Shown here one piece after another: positions 18,538-27,443 of a DNA stretch of 64,000 bases. The DNA is taken from positions 4,712,001 through 4,776,000 of the forward strand of contig OY761615.1 in assembly GCA_963664845.1 (NCBI GenBank), given 5' to 3'. Position 1 is the stretch's first letter. Each line of letters starts with the position of its first letter. A program made the position numbers and the translations under genes. The notes below the pieces were generated by a model. The model was not told the DNA's origin, made no database searches, and was given only the letters and a program-made list of their open reading frames with translations. This DNA comes from CAIYTF01 sp963664845. GTDB lineage: Bacteria; Bacteroidota; Ignavibacteria; Ignavibacteriales; Ignavibacteriaceae.

Positions 18538-18888
18538 ATGAGAATATTAATTATTGACGCTCCATCAAGTTCTCTCACCGGCATGGTGTTTAGTTTGTCC
18601 AAGAACAGCGAAGTGGAGAAAGTTGGAATCGCACCGGATACGAGCGCTGCGATAGCGCTTTATAAAGAAATGCGTCCCGAATATGTTGTACTTGGAATGG
18701 CGTTATCTGTCGGCAGCAGGCTGGACTTTTTGAACGGCATCAAAAAATGGCATCCTGTCTCTTTTATTGCAGTAGTTGTTAATGATCATTCCTGGAATAA
18801 TCGTGAGATGTATGTTAAAGCAGGGGCTGATTTTTTTATAGACAGTGTTTCTGAAATTGAAAGTTTATTTTCTCCATTGGTTAATTAA
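18538..18888 (+). CDS. Degenerate receiver-domain protein (pseudo-receiver)
   Basis: A 116-residue protein with the fold pattern of a response-regulator receiver (MRILIIDAPSSSLTG start, alternating beta strands and helices) but without the key residues. Where the phospho-acceptor Asp is expected it has Gly (YVVLGMALS), and the usual C-terminal Lys is missing (GADFFIDSVSE). Phosphorylation is therefore unlikely; it may act as a binding partner or be decaying. It lies 200 bases after a NarL-type regulator and before a REC-PAS kinase, so a role in the same signalling network is an inference. Confidence 0.72.
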   Translation: MRILIIDAPSSSLTGMVFSLSKNSEVEKVGIAPDTSAAIALYKEMRPEYVVLGMALSVGSRLDFLNGIKKWHPVSFIAVVVNDHSWNNREMYVKAGADFFIDSVSEIESLFSPLVN

Positions 18889-19300
18889 ACTGATGAGAAG
18901 GATAGGTGATACCACATATCGTTTACGAGAAGTTATAGTAGTTTTTGCATTGTAGCATTAAAGAGCATAACTAAAGACCGGATTGTTTCACCGGGAAGTT
19001 TGTATCAGAAACACTTTCGGCAGGGCCGCTGAACCCTATGAGGAAGGGGAATATGACGTTGCATGGATGAGTAAATCCGTTTGCACGAGCCTTGAGGCAG
19101 CAATTATGCCACAATTTGCCACTGTGTTTTTCAAATTACCTCAAAATTAGCTACTTTTACTGAGCAGTATAACCGGATTAGGGTTAGCCGGCAGAAAATC
19201 CACCAGTGGACAGCAACTCTGCCAAATCCGGTTGGGTTCTGAATACGGTGAACATGCAAATCTCTTCTTTGAAATCTATTATTGAGAAAGAAGTGCCAGT
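18889..19300. other. 412-base intergenic region with a nested hairpin
   Basis: No coding frame of note is seen. Near the end, AACCGGATT (19171-19179) and AATCCGGTT (19225-19233) form an outer stem, with GGCAGA/TCTGCC (19190-19195 and 19218-19223) and CCACCAGTGG nested inside, about 70 bases before the next start codon. It could be a structured leader of the kinase gene. It does not match a riboswitch class I know. Confidence 0.4.
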
Positions 19301-22009
19301 ATGAATAGTGAATCCAGCATCAGACCAATTGTTATTTTACTCATAGAAGACAATCCGGGTGATGCAAGGCTTGTTCTCGAAATGCTCAAGGATTTTACCC
19401 TTAAAGCATGCAAATTGGTTGTTAAACCTACCCTCTATGAAGGCATAGAATACCTCTCTACTTCCGGTGCTGATCTTGTGTTACTCGATTTAACTCTTCC
19501 CGACAGCCACGGATATGAAACCTTTCTCAAATTGCAGGAAAACTCCCACTACACTCCAATTATTATTCTTTCCGGTCTGGATGATGAAGAACTTGCCAGC
19601 AAAGCGGTTAAAGCCGGTGGGCAGGATTATCTGGTTAAAGATCTGGTTGACAGCAGGCAACTTGAAAAAGCAATAATGTATTCGCTGGAGAGAACCATTT
19701 TACTCCGGCAAATGCAAAACGAATTAAAGGAACGTGATGACTCATTGAGTGAAATTCTTAAAAAGGAATCAAAACTTCAGATGATGCTTGATTCATTGCC
19801 GCTGCCGGTTTTTGAAATTGATAATACATATCGCATCGTCTATGCTAATTTTACTGCGTTTGAAATGTTCGGCTACACAAAAACAGATATGGAAGCGGGT
19901 GTTCAGATACTGCAGCTTGTAGCCGTGTCTGACAGGGCGCGAGGTCAGCAAAACATACAAAAGGTTTTCAAAGGTATCAGAACTACAGGACATGAGTACC
20001 AGGGCTTGAGGAAAAATGGCAGTTCATTTCCGATTCTTCTCTATACCTCACCGGTACTGCACAATGAAACTGTTGTAGGTGTCAGAGGAATTGTTGTGGA
20101 CATTTCGGAACGAAAGCGTGCCGAAGGTGTATTACATTTGAATGAAGTGAAATACAGAAACCTTTTTAGTTTTGCTCCTGTTGGTATTTATCAAACTACC
20201 CGGGATGGCCGGTTTATTACAGTTAATTCGAAACTGGTTGAAATTCTGGGCTATGACTCCAGAGAAGAACTCATGTCGAAAAATATCGGCAGGGACATTT
20301 TTGCCTCATCTGCAGACAGGGAGCGACTTATTGCAGCATATGCGGATGCAAGTGTTGGAAATGAAGAAATACAATGGCAAAGAAAAGACGGCTCATACAT
20401 CTGGGTAGAACTGACCATGCACCTGATTAAGGACAATGGGGGAAATCTTGAATATCTTGAAGGATTTGTATGGGACCGGACTGAACGAAGAAAAGCCGAT
20501 GAACAAATTGCCCGCTTGTCTTATGCAGTGGAACAAAGTTCTGTGTGCGTGGTTGTGGTTGATCTGGATGGGAATATTGAATATGTGAATTCAAGGTTCA
20601 GTCAGCTTACAGGCTACTCGGCCGAAGAAGTACTGGGTAAAAATCCACGGATATTAAAATCCGGTCTGAATGCAGCTTCCATTTATCAGGACTTATGGGA
20701 GACGATCAGCAGCGGGAAGATCTGGAAAGGAAAGCTGATCAACCGGAAAAAAAACGGAGAGCTTTATTGGGAATTGCTCACCATTTCTCCCATTATAAGC
20801 AAAGATGACAAGGTTGTCAGCTATATTGCTATCAAAGAGAACATCACCGAACAAATCAAAATGCAGAATGAGCTTGTGGAAAACCAAAAGCTTTTCAGCA
20901 CCGTACTTGAGATTATGCCGGTGGGTGTGTGGCTAATTGATGGGAAAGGAATGTTCAAGCATGGTAACAGCGCGGTGCGGAAGATTTGGGGTGGCGCCAA
21001 AATGGTTGGCCCTGAAGATTACCATGAATATAAAGCATGGTGGCCCAGTACCGGAAAGCTTATCGAACCGGATGAGAGGCCGGAATTAAAGGCACTGCGC
21101 AAAGGTGAGGCCACGCTGGATGTGGAAATGGAAATTGAAAATTTCTCCGGTGAAAGAAAAACTATTTTGTGTTCCGCGGTCCCCATGCAAAATTCCCAAA
21201 AGGAAATTACGGGTGTACTGGTGTTAAACCACGATATTACGAGCAATAAGCTATGGGAGTCACAACTGATATCGGCGAAAGAGAATGCTGAAGTAATGAA
21301 CCGGCTAAAATCCAGCTTTCTAACGAACATGAGTCATGAGTTGCGAACGCCAATGATCGGGATATTGGGTTTTACCGAAATTCTTGAGGAGGAAATTGAG
21401 GATCCAAATCTTAAGGAAAAAGTTCATGCGGTGCATACGAGTGCAGCCTACCTGATGGAAACCTTAAATTTGATCTTAGACCTCTCGCGGCTGGAAGCCA
21501 AGCGCGTTGAACTTACGTTTGAGCCTGTTAATGTAACAAAATTGGTTCACGAAGTTGTTGACGCGTGCCGGGAAAAAGCAATCCAAAAAACGCTGGAAAT
21601 GTCGCTATCTATAAGTCCGCCACTAATCACCATTAACACTGATGAACGATTGCTCCGGCAGATACTTATTAATTTGGTGGGTAACGCTGTTAAATACACT
21701 GAAAAGGGAGGGGTTGCCGTTGCGGTTGAACAACAAGTATCCGAAACAAGGAAGGTACTCTATATACAGGTAGCTGATACCGGGATTGGTATATCAAACG
21801 AAAGTCAAAAAATAATATGGGACGAATTCCGGCAAGTGAGCGAAGGTTTTAAGCGCAGCTATGATGGCACAGGATTGGGATTGACCATAACCAGGAAATT
21901 TGTGGAAAAGCTCCACGGTACAATCTCACTCAAAAGCGAATTGGGAAAGGGTACGGAATTCACGGTTACTTTGCCGTTTGGTTTGGAAAAACAAGAAGCA
22001 GCAGAATGA
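19301..22009 (+). CDS. Hybrid sensor kinase REC-PASx4-HisKA-HATPase
   Basis: A 902-residue cytoplasmic kinase with the receiver at the N-terminus (about 8-125, Asp in LVLLDLTLPDSHG about residue 63, DNPGDARLV acidic pair), so it is itself an output of another phospho-signal. Four PAS domains follow at about 155-270, 285-400, 405-520 and 530-640. HisKA has SFLTNMSHELRTPMIGILG (His about 679), and the HATPase has DTGIGISNES and DGTGLGLTI. There is no DNA-binding output, so it probably passes phosphate to a separate regulator. Its core kinase part closely resembles that of the very large kinase at 55.4-60.6 kb, suggesting a common origin. Confidence 0.92.
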   Translation: MNSESSIRPIVILLIEDNPGDARLVLEMLKDFTLKACKLVVKPTLYEGIEYLSTSGADLVLLDLTLPDSHGYETFLKLQENSHYTPIIILSGLDDEELASKAVKAGGQDYLVKDLVDSRQLEKAIMYSLERTILLRQMQNELKERDDSLSEILKKESKLQMMLDSLPLPVFEIDNTYRIVYANFTAFEMFGYTKTDMEAGVQILQLVAVSDRARGQQNIQKVFKGIRTTGHEYQGLRKNGSSFPILLYTSPVLHNETVVGVRGIVVDISERKRAEGVLHLNEVKYRNLFSFAPVGIYQTTRDGRFITVNSKLVEILGYDSREELMSKNIGRDIFASSADRERLIAAYADASVGNEEIQWQRKDGSYIWVELTMHLIKDNGGNLEYLEGFVWDRTERRKADEQIARLSYAVEQSSVCVVVVDLDGNIEYVNSRFSQLTGYSAEEVLGKNPRILKSGLNAASIYQDLWETISSGKIWKGKLINRKKNGELYWELLTISPIISKDDKVVSYIAIKENITEQIKMQNELVENQKLFSTVLEIMPVGVWLIDGKGMFKHGNSAVRKIWGGAKMVGPEDYHEYKAWWPSTGKLIEPDERPELKALRKGEATLDVEMEIENFSGERKTILCSAVPMQNSQKEITGVLVLNHDITSNKLWESQLISAKENAEVMNRLKSSFLTNMSHELRTPMIGILGFTEILEEEIEDPNLKEKVHAVHTSAAYLMETLNLILDLSRLEAKRVELTFEPVNVTKLVHEVVDACREKAIQKTLEMSLSISPPLITINTDERLLRQILINLVGNAVKYTEKGGVAVAVEQQVSETRKVLYIQVADTGIGISNESQKIIWDEFRQVSEGFKRSYDGTGLGLTITRKFVEKLHGTISLKSELGKGTEFTVTLPFGLEKQEAAE

Positions 22010-22264
22010 TTGTGCACATATGAAACGTTTGTGAGTATTTCATCTTTCAATAGTTGTCGTCGGTCAGCAATTCCGTTTCATTTTGATATTTGACTAAATG
22101 AAGTTCTTTTACTATAATTACGGGTGAAGTTAAAAGCGGAATGACAGAGCTTAAGGTTGTGATCTTCTCTTCACCAATTGAGATGGATATTTTTTTGCCT
22201 CTCATTTGAAAATTTTTACTCTTACTATTGTGTAAGTCATTTAATAAAAACAAAGGAAACCTGT

Positions 22265-22483
22265 ATGAGAAAACTTAGCGCATTTTTAGCATTAATCATT
22301 TTCTTAAGCTTCAGCGGAATTATGTCAGCACAGACCCAGGAAGCCAAAAAAGAAGCGAAGAAAGATGTTAAGACTGAAAAAGTTGTCAAAAAAGTGAAAA
22401 AAACGAAAAAGAGCTGTGACGGCTGCAAGGATAAAACCAAATGCAGTGAAGAAAAAAAAGCTGAAGGCGCAGATAAAAAGTAA
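22265..22483 (+). CDS. Small exported Lys- and Cys-rich protein
   Basis: A 72-residue protein with a signal peptide (MRKLSAFLALIIFLSFSGIM, cleaved near SAQ). The mature part is a highly basic lysine/glutamate-rich helix (KKEAKKDVKTEKVVKKVKK) that ends in a cysteine cluster, CDGCKDKTKC. The CxxC...C could bind metal or be redox active. AAGGAAA lies just upstream of the ATG, and a perfect terminator follows. I do not recognise the family. It is convergent with a polyferredoxin/HMA-like gene, which invites a metal-related idea, but this is only inference. Confidence 0.72.
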   Translation: MRKLSAFLALIIFLSFSGIMSAQTQEAKKEAKKDVKTEKVVKKVKKTKKSCDGCKDKTKCSEEKKAEGADKK

Positions 22484-22498
22484 TTTTATGCACTATAT

Positions 22499-22532
22499 CC
22501 GGGAGCAGGCTAACTTTGCTCCCGGTTTTTTT
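22499..22532. terminator. Strong intrinsic terminator
   Basis: A perfect 9-bp stem (CCGGGAGCA / TGCTCCCGG), 8- to 9-nt loop, then seven T residues. It follows the small Cys-rich gene by 15 bases and lies just before the end of the convergent polyferredoxin gene. Confidence 0.92.
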
Positions 22533-22550
22533 ATTTTACAGTATTGGTCA

Positions 22551-24485
22551 TTATAACTTCAATTCTAAAAATTTGCAGACCTTTTCCTCGCCACTCCATT
22601 TAAAAGGATTTGGTTCTTCTTCGGTTTCCGTATCGGAAATATAATATTTAAGTTTAGCCCCTGACAATAATGATGCAATTGCCGGTTTTCCGGTTTTAGA
22701 TGGATCAAAAACAACAAAACCGATCACTGCGTCATCGTATCTGACACTAAACCTTAAAATTCCATCCGATCCGGATAATGCGCTTGAGAGCAATTCAAGT
22801 TTGGTTACGCAATTGTCATTCCACTCCAAAAACCCAAATCTAAAAACCGCCAGCGTATTTTTATCTGATTCCTGATACCCGGAAAAGATATCGTCGAATT
22901 GTTTGAATATTCTTTGCTTATACTCGGCCATGGTAATGATTTGCCCGGGTGAACCGTTGGCTTGCGGTCTAAAGCCAATGTCTATGGAATTACCGGACGT
23001 GGTTGGAAGCCGGCGGGAATTCAAACGCTCAATTATTCCGGCAGGGGCTATTATTTTGGGGTCATAATAAATTGTGGTTTGAACGGGCTCCCCATACTGA
23101 GTTTCATATCCGATAACACCATGTGCAGTTTTTAGCAGGAGCTGCAAATTGTGCAGATCAATTTCATCGAACAGCCCCATGATGCCCACCGAGAAAACGC
23201 CAACCGGCCCGGTCTCTTTACCTGATGTGGGAATGAGTTCAACTTTTGCCGAATTAAAGAGTGTCCGTTTGATTGCAGTTTCGGAAATGACGGCAGGGTC
23301 ATAATAGATTTTAACCTTGTGACTTTTTGCATAGGTGTCCAGACCGGTGATCCCCGGGATGTCTCCCAGCACTCCTGCCAGGGACATTGAACTTCCATAG
23401 CAGTTAATATTTTTCAAATTTGTCTGATATATTGCACTTTCTTTGACGGCAGGCTGACCCCACCTGAGCGAAACGGTTGTGAATTCAAAATAAGCAGATC
23501 CTGCCAGCGCTAATGCTATAATGATCATTCCGGAAACAGGGGCGAGGTATTTCAGTTTATCACTGCCATTAACGGTAATCACACTTTTAAGCGGGCAGGC
23601 GCTAACACAGTCGCTGCACAAGTTACAATCAATTGAACTGACAACCACTTCCTGCGAAATCTTAATTCCCTGCGGGCAGGAGGAATCGCAGTTGCTGCAA
23701 TTGGTGCATATCGCATCGTTTCTCCGTATTTTTGGAACTGGTAGGAGAAAAGCCCGTTTGTAAAACACTTCATTGATTAGACCTGACACGGTGAGCCCGG
23801 CGAGCAGCCAGACAAAGCTTAGTTTTGCACCTACAATATTGGCAGCAAAGAAGATGAGCAAGACACCTCCCGAGGATGCAATATTGCCAAATATGTTACT
23901 TAGTGCACCCAAAGGACATAGAAATCTGCACCAGAAAAGCCTGAAAAATATTGAACCGGCTATGGCAATTACAAAGGCCGGGATTGCATAGTAAAGTACA
24001 ATATCGGCATTGCCGAAAAGTTGGGTAGAGGCAAAATAGGGATCAAACTTGCGGCAGAACAGCTCGCTGGAAGTCATCGTAAAGTAAACACTTAAAAACA
24101 AAAGTCCATACTTTAATATCCGCAGCGGACCGTCGAATTTGGCAGAGATTTCCCTTCGAACATGAAGTCTATCGCCCAATCTCCCCAGCCATTCAGTTAC
24201 TGATCCAACGGGACATATATAACTGCAAAATAGTTTACCGATGAAAGCGGCACACAGAATGAGACCAATGCCAAGAAACAACTGCGTCTCACTCATGTTG
24301 CAGGCCATTGTTCCCTGGTTCAGTTTGCTCATCAGGGAAGACAGACCGCCAAACGGGCAATACTGTTCAAAATCAGCAACGTAGGATTTATCGATCCATG
24401 GACGGATGGAGACATAAACCAAGAGTAATAATATGGTACATTGAAAGGACAGGCGGATTTTTCTATTTATTTTTTTCACGTGCAC
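22551..24485 (-). CDS. Membrane polyferredoxin with C-terminal HMA-like domains
   Basis: A 644-residue membrane protein related to NapH/CcoG/NosR-type electron carriers. Several membrane helices in residues 12-330 alternate with cysteine motifs: KLFCSYICPVGSVTEW, FWCRFLCPLGALSNIF, then two 4Fe-4S ferredoxin motifs, CTNCSNCDSSCPQG and CNLCSDCVSACPLKS. After a further membrane segment (about 322-340) come two repeats with a ferredoxin-like, heavy-metal-associated fold (GVLGDIPGITGLDTYAKSHK..., and GLFDEIDLHNLQLLLKTAHG...), whose CxxC metal motif is missing. It could pass electrons to a periplasmic metal or thiol system. The GTG start at 24485 is uncertain; GTG 24479 is two codons further in. 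Confidence 0.8.
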   Translation of the reverse strand: MHVKKINRKIRLSFQCTILLLLVYVSIRPWIDKSYVADFEQYCPFGGLSSLMSKLNQGTMACNMSETQLFLGIGLILCAAFIGKLFCSYICPVGSVTEWLGRLGDRLHVRREISAKFDGPLRILKYGLLFLSVYFTMTSSELFCRKFDPYFASTQLFGNADIVLYYAIPAFVIAIAGSIFFRLFWCRFLCPLGALSNIFGNIASSGGVLLIFFAANIVGAKLSFVWLLAGLTVSGLINEVFYKRAFLLPVPKIRRNDAICTNCSNCDSSCPQGIKISQEVVVSSIDCNLCSDCVSACPLKSVITVNGSDKLKYLAPVSGMIIIALALAGSAYFEFTTVSLRWGQPAVKESAIYQTNLKNINCYGSSMSLAGVLGDIPGITGLDTYAKSHKVKIYYDPAVISETAIKRTLFNSAKVELIPTSGKETGPVGVFSVGIMGLFDEIDLHNLQLLLKTAHGVIGYETQYGEPVQTTIYYDPKIIAPAGIIERLNSRRLPTTSGNSIDIGFRPQANGSPGQIITMAEYKQRIFKQFDDIFSGYQESDKNTLAVFRFGFLEWNDNCVTKLELLSSALSGSDGILRFSVRYDDAVIGFVVFDPSKTGKPAIASLLSGAKLKYYISDTETEEEPNPFKWSGEEKVCKFLELKL

Positions 24486-25187
24486 TCTGAAATTGGCGAT
24501 AGTACAAAAAATGTTCGCAAACCTAAGTAAATATACGGAAGCTGCAGAAGGTATAATACAGATGAGTGAAGTTTTTGCTCTTCGCGAATTTTTTAAGTTG
24601 ACCTGGCTTATCCTTAGGACCGGGCACTTATTTCAACTTAACCGGGATGTCATTTCTGTCATTTTAAAATGTTATTATTCCGTATGACGGCTCACCTCTA
24701 AATCTCCTCTAACGAAGGCGGGGAGACTTCAAAGCGCTAATTATACCGGCTCGGCTTCTTCACTTCGAAGGGAAAGGTTTCTGTTCCGGTATGAACGGTG
24801 GAACTGAGAACTGTTATTGTTTCCTGTTAGAGTTCGAAGCAGATAGATTCCCGCTTTCACAGGAATGACAACGACGCAGCAACTATATAAGTTAATGCAC
24901 AGGCGTCACAGGTAACGGGAATGACTTTCGTTACGTGTACGCACCTTTGATTTCATTGTAGGGGCTCAAGATATTGAGCCCCTACAACGGGCATTCTGCC
25001 ATATTTATTGGCGCCAGAAATATTCCATTAAGAGTCCCCTCCATTTACTAAAATCAGCTGTATGAAATAAATAAAAAACTTAGTAAGTTTCCGGCACTTG
25101 ATGTTTCCTGAAACTGAGGAAGAAAACAATTGTTTTATTTCTCACAAAACTGGATAGTCCACAATAACTCTATAGGATGCCTGAACT
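24486..25187. other. 702-base intergenic region with REP-like hairpin and 14-bp palindromic hairpin
   Basis: No convincing gene. It carries a REP-like unit, ATAG followed by ATTCCCGCTTTCACAGGAAT (24847-24866), with ATAAGTTAATG further on, a decayed copy of the element at 15.3 kb. A second perfect hairpin lies at 24956-24987. The last 150 bases should hold the promoter of the SulP gene, but no clear box is seen. Confidence 0.55.
24956..24987. repeat. Perfect 14-bp hairpin
   Basis: TTGTAGGGGCTCAA and its reverse complement flank a GATA loop. It looks like the short palindromic intergenic repeats seen in many Bacteroidota-like genomes. It lies 200 bases before the SulP gene with no T-run, so a repeat rather than a terminator. 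Confidence 0.6.
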
Positions 25188-27443
25188 ATGAGTCCCCATT
25201 CGAACGCACCGGCCACAAACGGTCCCGCTCAAACCGGGCAGGATAAGAAATTCAATTTTGAAAACATTCTGGGTGATTTTTTTGGAGGCACTGCTGCGAT
25301 GCTTGTTGCGCTTCCTTCAGCCATTGCCTTCGGTCTCATCATCTATGCACCACTGGGCCCCGCATTCTCCGGGAAGGCAGCCATTGGCGGCATCATGGGC
25401 ACCATTGCCATTGGTCTGGTGGCTCCACTGTTTGGGGGAACAAAGAAGCTGGTTTCAGTTCCCTGTGCACCGGCTGCGGCAGTTTTATCTGTTTTCCTCA
25501 CAGAACTGGTTCACCGGGGTATTCCGCTTGACATAGTACCGCTTTACATTTCCCTTGTCTCGTTACTGGCAGGGCTTGTTCAGGTTGCCGCAGGTAAGCT
25601 GGGAGGCGGCAAATTTATCAAGTATATTCCATATCCAGTGGTTGCCGGTTATTTGAGCGGCGTGGGTGTTTTGATATTCATCGGACAGCTTCCAAAATTT
25701 CTGGGTCTCCCAAAGGAGATTACGTTGGGGCAGGGAATTTTGAATACATCATATTGGCGGTGGGAATGTATAAGTGTTGGACTGATCACCATAGCAGCGA
25801 TGTTTCTTGCGCCAAAAATTACTAAGGCTATTCCCGCTGCCATTATCTCTCTCTTGTCGGGTCTGGCCGCTTATTTTTGTATTTCACTCATCAACCCTTC
25901 TTTGTTGAACCTCACTAACAATTTATTCATCATTGGTCCAATCTCAGCTTCAATTCCTGATCTGCTAAGCACATTCTCTCACCAGTGGACTTCACTTGGG
26001 AAAATTGATTTTCTGGAGGTCAGTGTTTATATCTTCCCTGTGCTCACCTTGGCGGTTCTGCTTTCCATTGATACTTTAAAAACCTGTGTGGTGCTTGATG
26101 CCCTCACGTATTCACGACACAATTCAAATAAAGAACTGATGGGTCAGGGACTGGGCAATATTGCTTCTGCATTCATGTGTGGAATTCCCGGTGCTGGGGC
26201 AATGGGTCCTACCATGGTGAATTTGAACAGTGGGGCCAAGACCTCTATGTCAGGTGTTTTTGTCGGCGTGTCCGCGCTGCTGGTTCTTCTGCTCATCGGC
26301 AGTTTAATTGCCTGGATACCATTCTCCGCTCTGGCCGGAATTCTTATTGTCGTCGCTTTCAGGATGATTGATAAAAAGAGCTTCGCGCTGCTGAAACACA
26401 AAACAACCTATTTCGATTTCTTCGTGATCATTTCTGTGGTTATCTCCGCAGTGGTGTTCAGTTTAATTACGGCTGCCGGGGTTGGTATTGCACTTGCCAT
26501 CATTTTGTTTCTTCGTGAACAGATCCGATCATCGGTTATCCGCAGGAAAGTTTTCGGGAATCAGGTATTTTCGAAAAAAGTGCGGGTTTCATCGGAATTG
26601 CTGGTGCTTGAAGCCATGGGCAGCAACACGGTTATTGTTGAATTGCAGGGGCAGCTCTTTTTTGGCACAACCGACCAGCTTTTTACCGAGTTGGAACCGT
26701 ATTTGAAAAAGTGTAAATACATTTTGCTTGATATGCGCCGTGTACAGTCGGTTGATTATACCGCGGCAAACATGTTGAAACAGATATTGGCAAGATTAAA
26801 AAAGGCAGGCGGTCATTTGATTTTCACCTCCATGCCGCTCAGTTTGCCCACCGGGCAGAATATCAGACAGTATTTGATCACATTGGGTTTTACCGAAACA
26901 GAGAGTCTGAAACTTTTCAACGATCTGGATTCAGCACTTGAATGGGTGGAAGACGAAAACCTTACCGAGGCAAATGCACTTGTGTCGGATAGAACCAAAA
27001 TAATTGATTTGAAGGAAATTGAATTGTTTGCCGATTTCAGCCCTGAAGCTTTACTGTCGCTGGAAAATTGTTTGACCAAAAACCGTTACAAAGCGGGGGA
27101 CATAATATTCCACACCGGTGAAGAAAGTGATGAGATCTATTTTGTTAAGCATGGCACCGTCAGGATAGTGATACCTTTGGAAGGCGGTGCGGAGTTTCAC
27201 ATTGCAACCTTTAGCCGCGGTGGATTTTTTGGGGATATGGCCTTTCTGGACCGTGCAAAACGATCGGCCAACGCGATTTCTGTTAGCGACAGCAGCATCT
27301 ACATTTTGTCCAGAGAAAAGTTTAATGAATTGTCAGCCCAATATCCGGACATTGCAGGAAAGTTTTTTGAGCGGCTTGCATATGTTATCTCGCACCGCCT
27401 GCGGCAGAGTGACAAAGAGATTAAAACGTTACAGGAGAACTGA
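25188..27443 (+). CDS. SulP/SLC26 anion transporter with STAS and cyclic-nucleotide-binding domains
   Basis: A 751-residue inner-membrane transporter for sulfate, bicarbonate or another anion. The transmembrane part (about 28-435) has the SulP signatures GGTAAMLVALPSAIAFGL, SVPCAPAAAVLS and GIPGAGAMGPTMVN. A STAS domain follows (about 455-590, LDMRRVQSVDYTAANML), then a cNMP-binding domain (about 615-735, GDIIFHTGEESDEIYFVKHG, GGFFGDMAFLDRAKRSA). The last motif has the phosphate-binding cassette Arg-Ser-Ala, so cAMP-type control is possible. The gene ends back to back with the trans-sulfuration gene (TGATCA holds both stops). Sulfur amino acid genes next door suggest sulfate, but the substrate is inferred. 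Confidence 0.92.
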   Translation: MSPHSNAPATNGPAQTGQDKKFNFENILGDFFGGTAAMLVALPSAIAFGLIIYAPLGPAFSGKAAIGGIMGTIAIGLVAPLFGGTKKLVSVPCAPAAAVLSVFLTELVHRGIPLDIVPLYISLVSLLAGLVQVAAGKLGGGKFIKYIPYPVVAGYLSGVGVLIFIGQLPKFLGLPKEITLGQGILNTSYWRWECISVGLITIAAMFLAPKITKAIPAAIISLLSGLAAYFCISLINPSLLNLTNNLFIIGPISASIPDLLSTFSHQWTSLGKIDFLEVSVYIFPVLTLAVLLSIDTLKTCVVLDALTYSRHNSNKELMGQGLGNIASAFMCGIPGAGAMGPTMVNLNSGAKTSMSGVFVGVSALLVLLLIGSLIAWIPFSALAGILIVVAFRMIDKKSFALLKHKTTYFDFFVIISVVISAVVFSLITAAGVGIALAIILFLREQIRSSVIRRKVFGNQVFSKKVRVSSELLVLEAMGSNTVIVELQGQLFFGTTDQLFTELEPYLKKCKYILLDMRRVQSVDYTAANMLKQILARLKKAGGHLIFTSMPLSLPTGQNIRQYLITLGFTETESLKLFNDLDSALEWVEDENLTEANALVSDRTKIIDLKEIELFADFSPEALLSLENCLTKNRYKAGDIIFHTGEESDEIYFVKHGTVRIVIPLEGGAEFHIATFSRGGFFGDMAFLDRAKRSANAISVSDSSIYILSREKFNELSAQYPDIAGKFFERLAYVISHRLRQSDKEIKTLQEN

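Noticed and set aside
19171..19240. Integron attC-like site (hairpin followed by GTTGGGT)
   Set aside because: The left side does not carry the matching RYYYAAC core, and there is no integrase or cassette series nearby.
22047..22253. 68-codon minus-strand frame in the gap before the Cys/Lys-rich gene
   Set aside because: AT-rich, no signal or domain, no ribosome site; it overlaps the likely promoter of the next gene.
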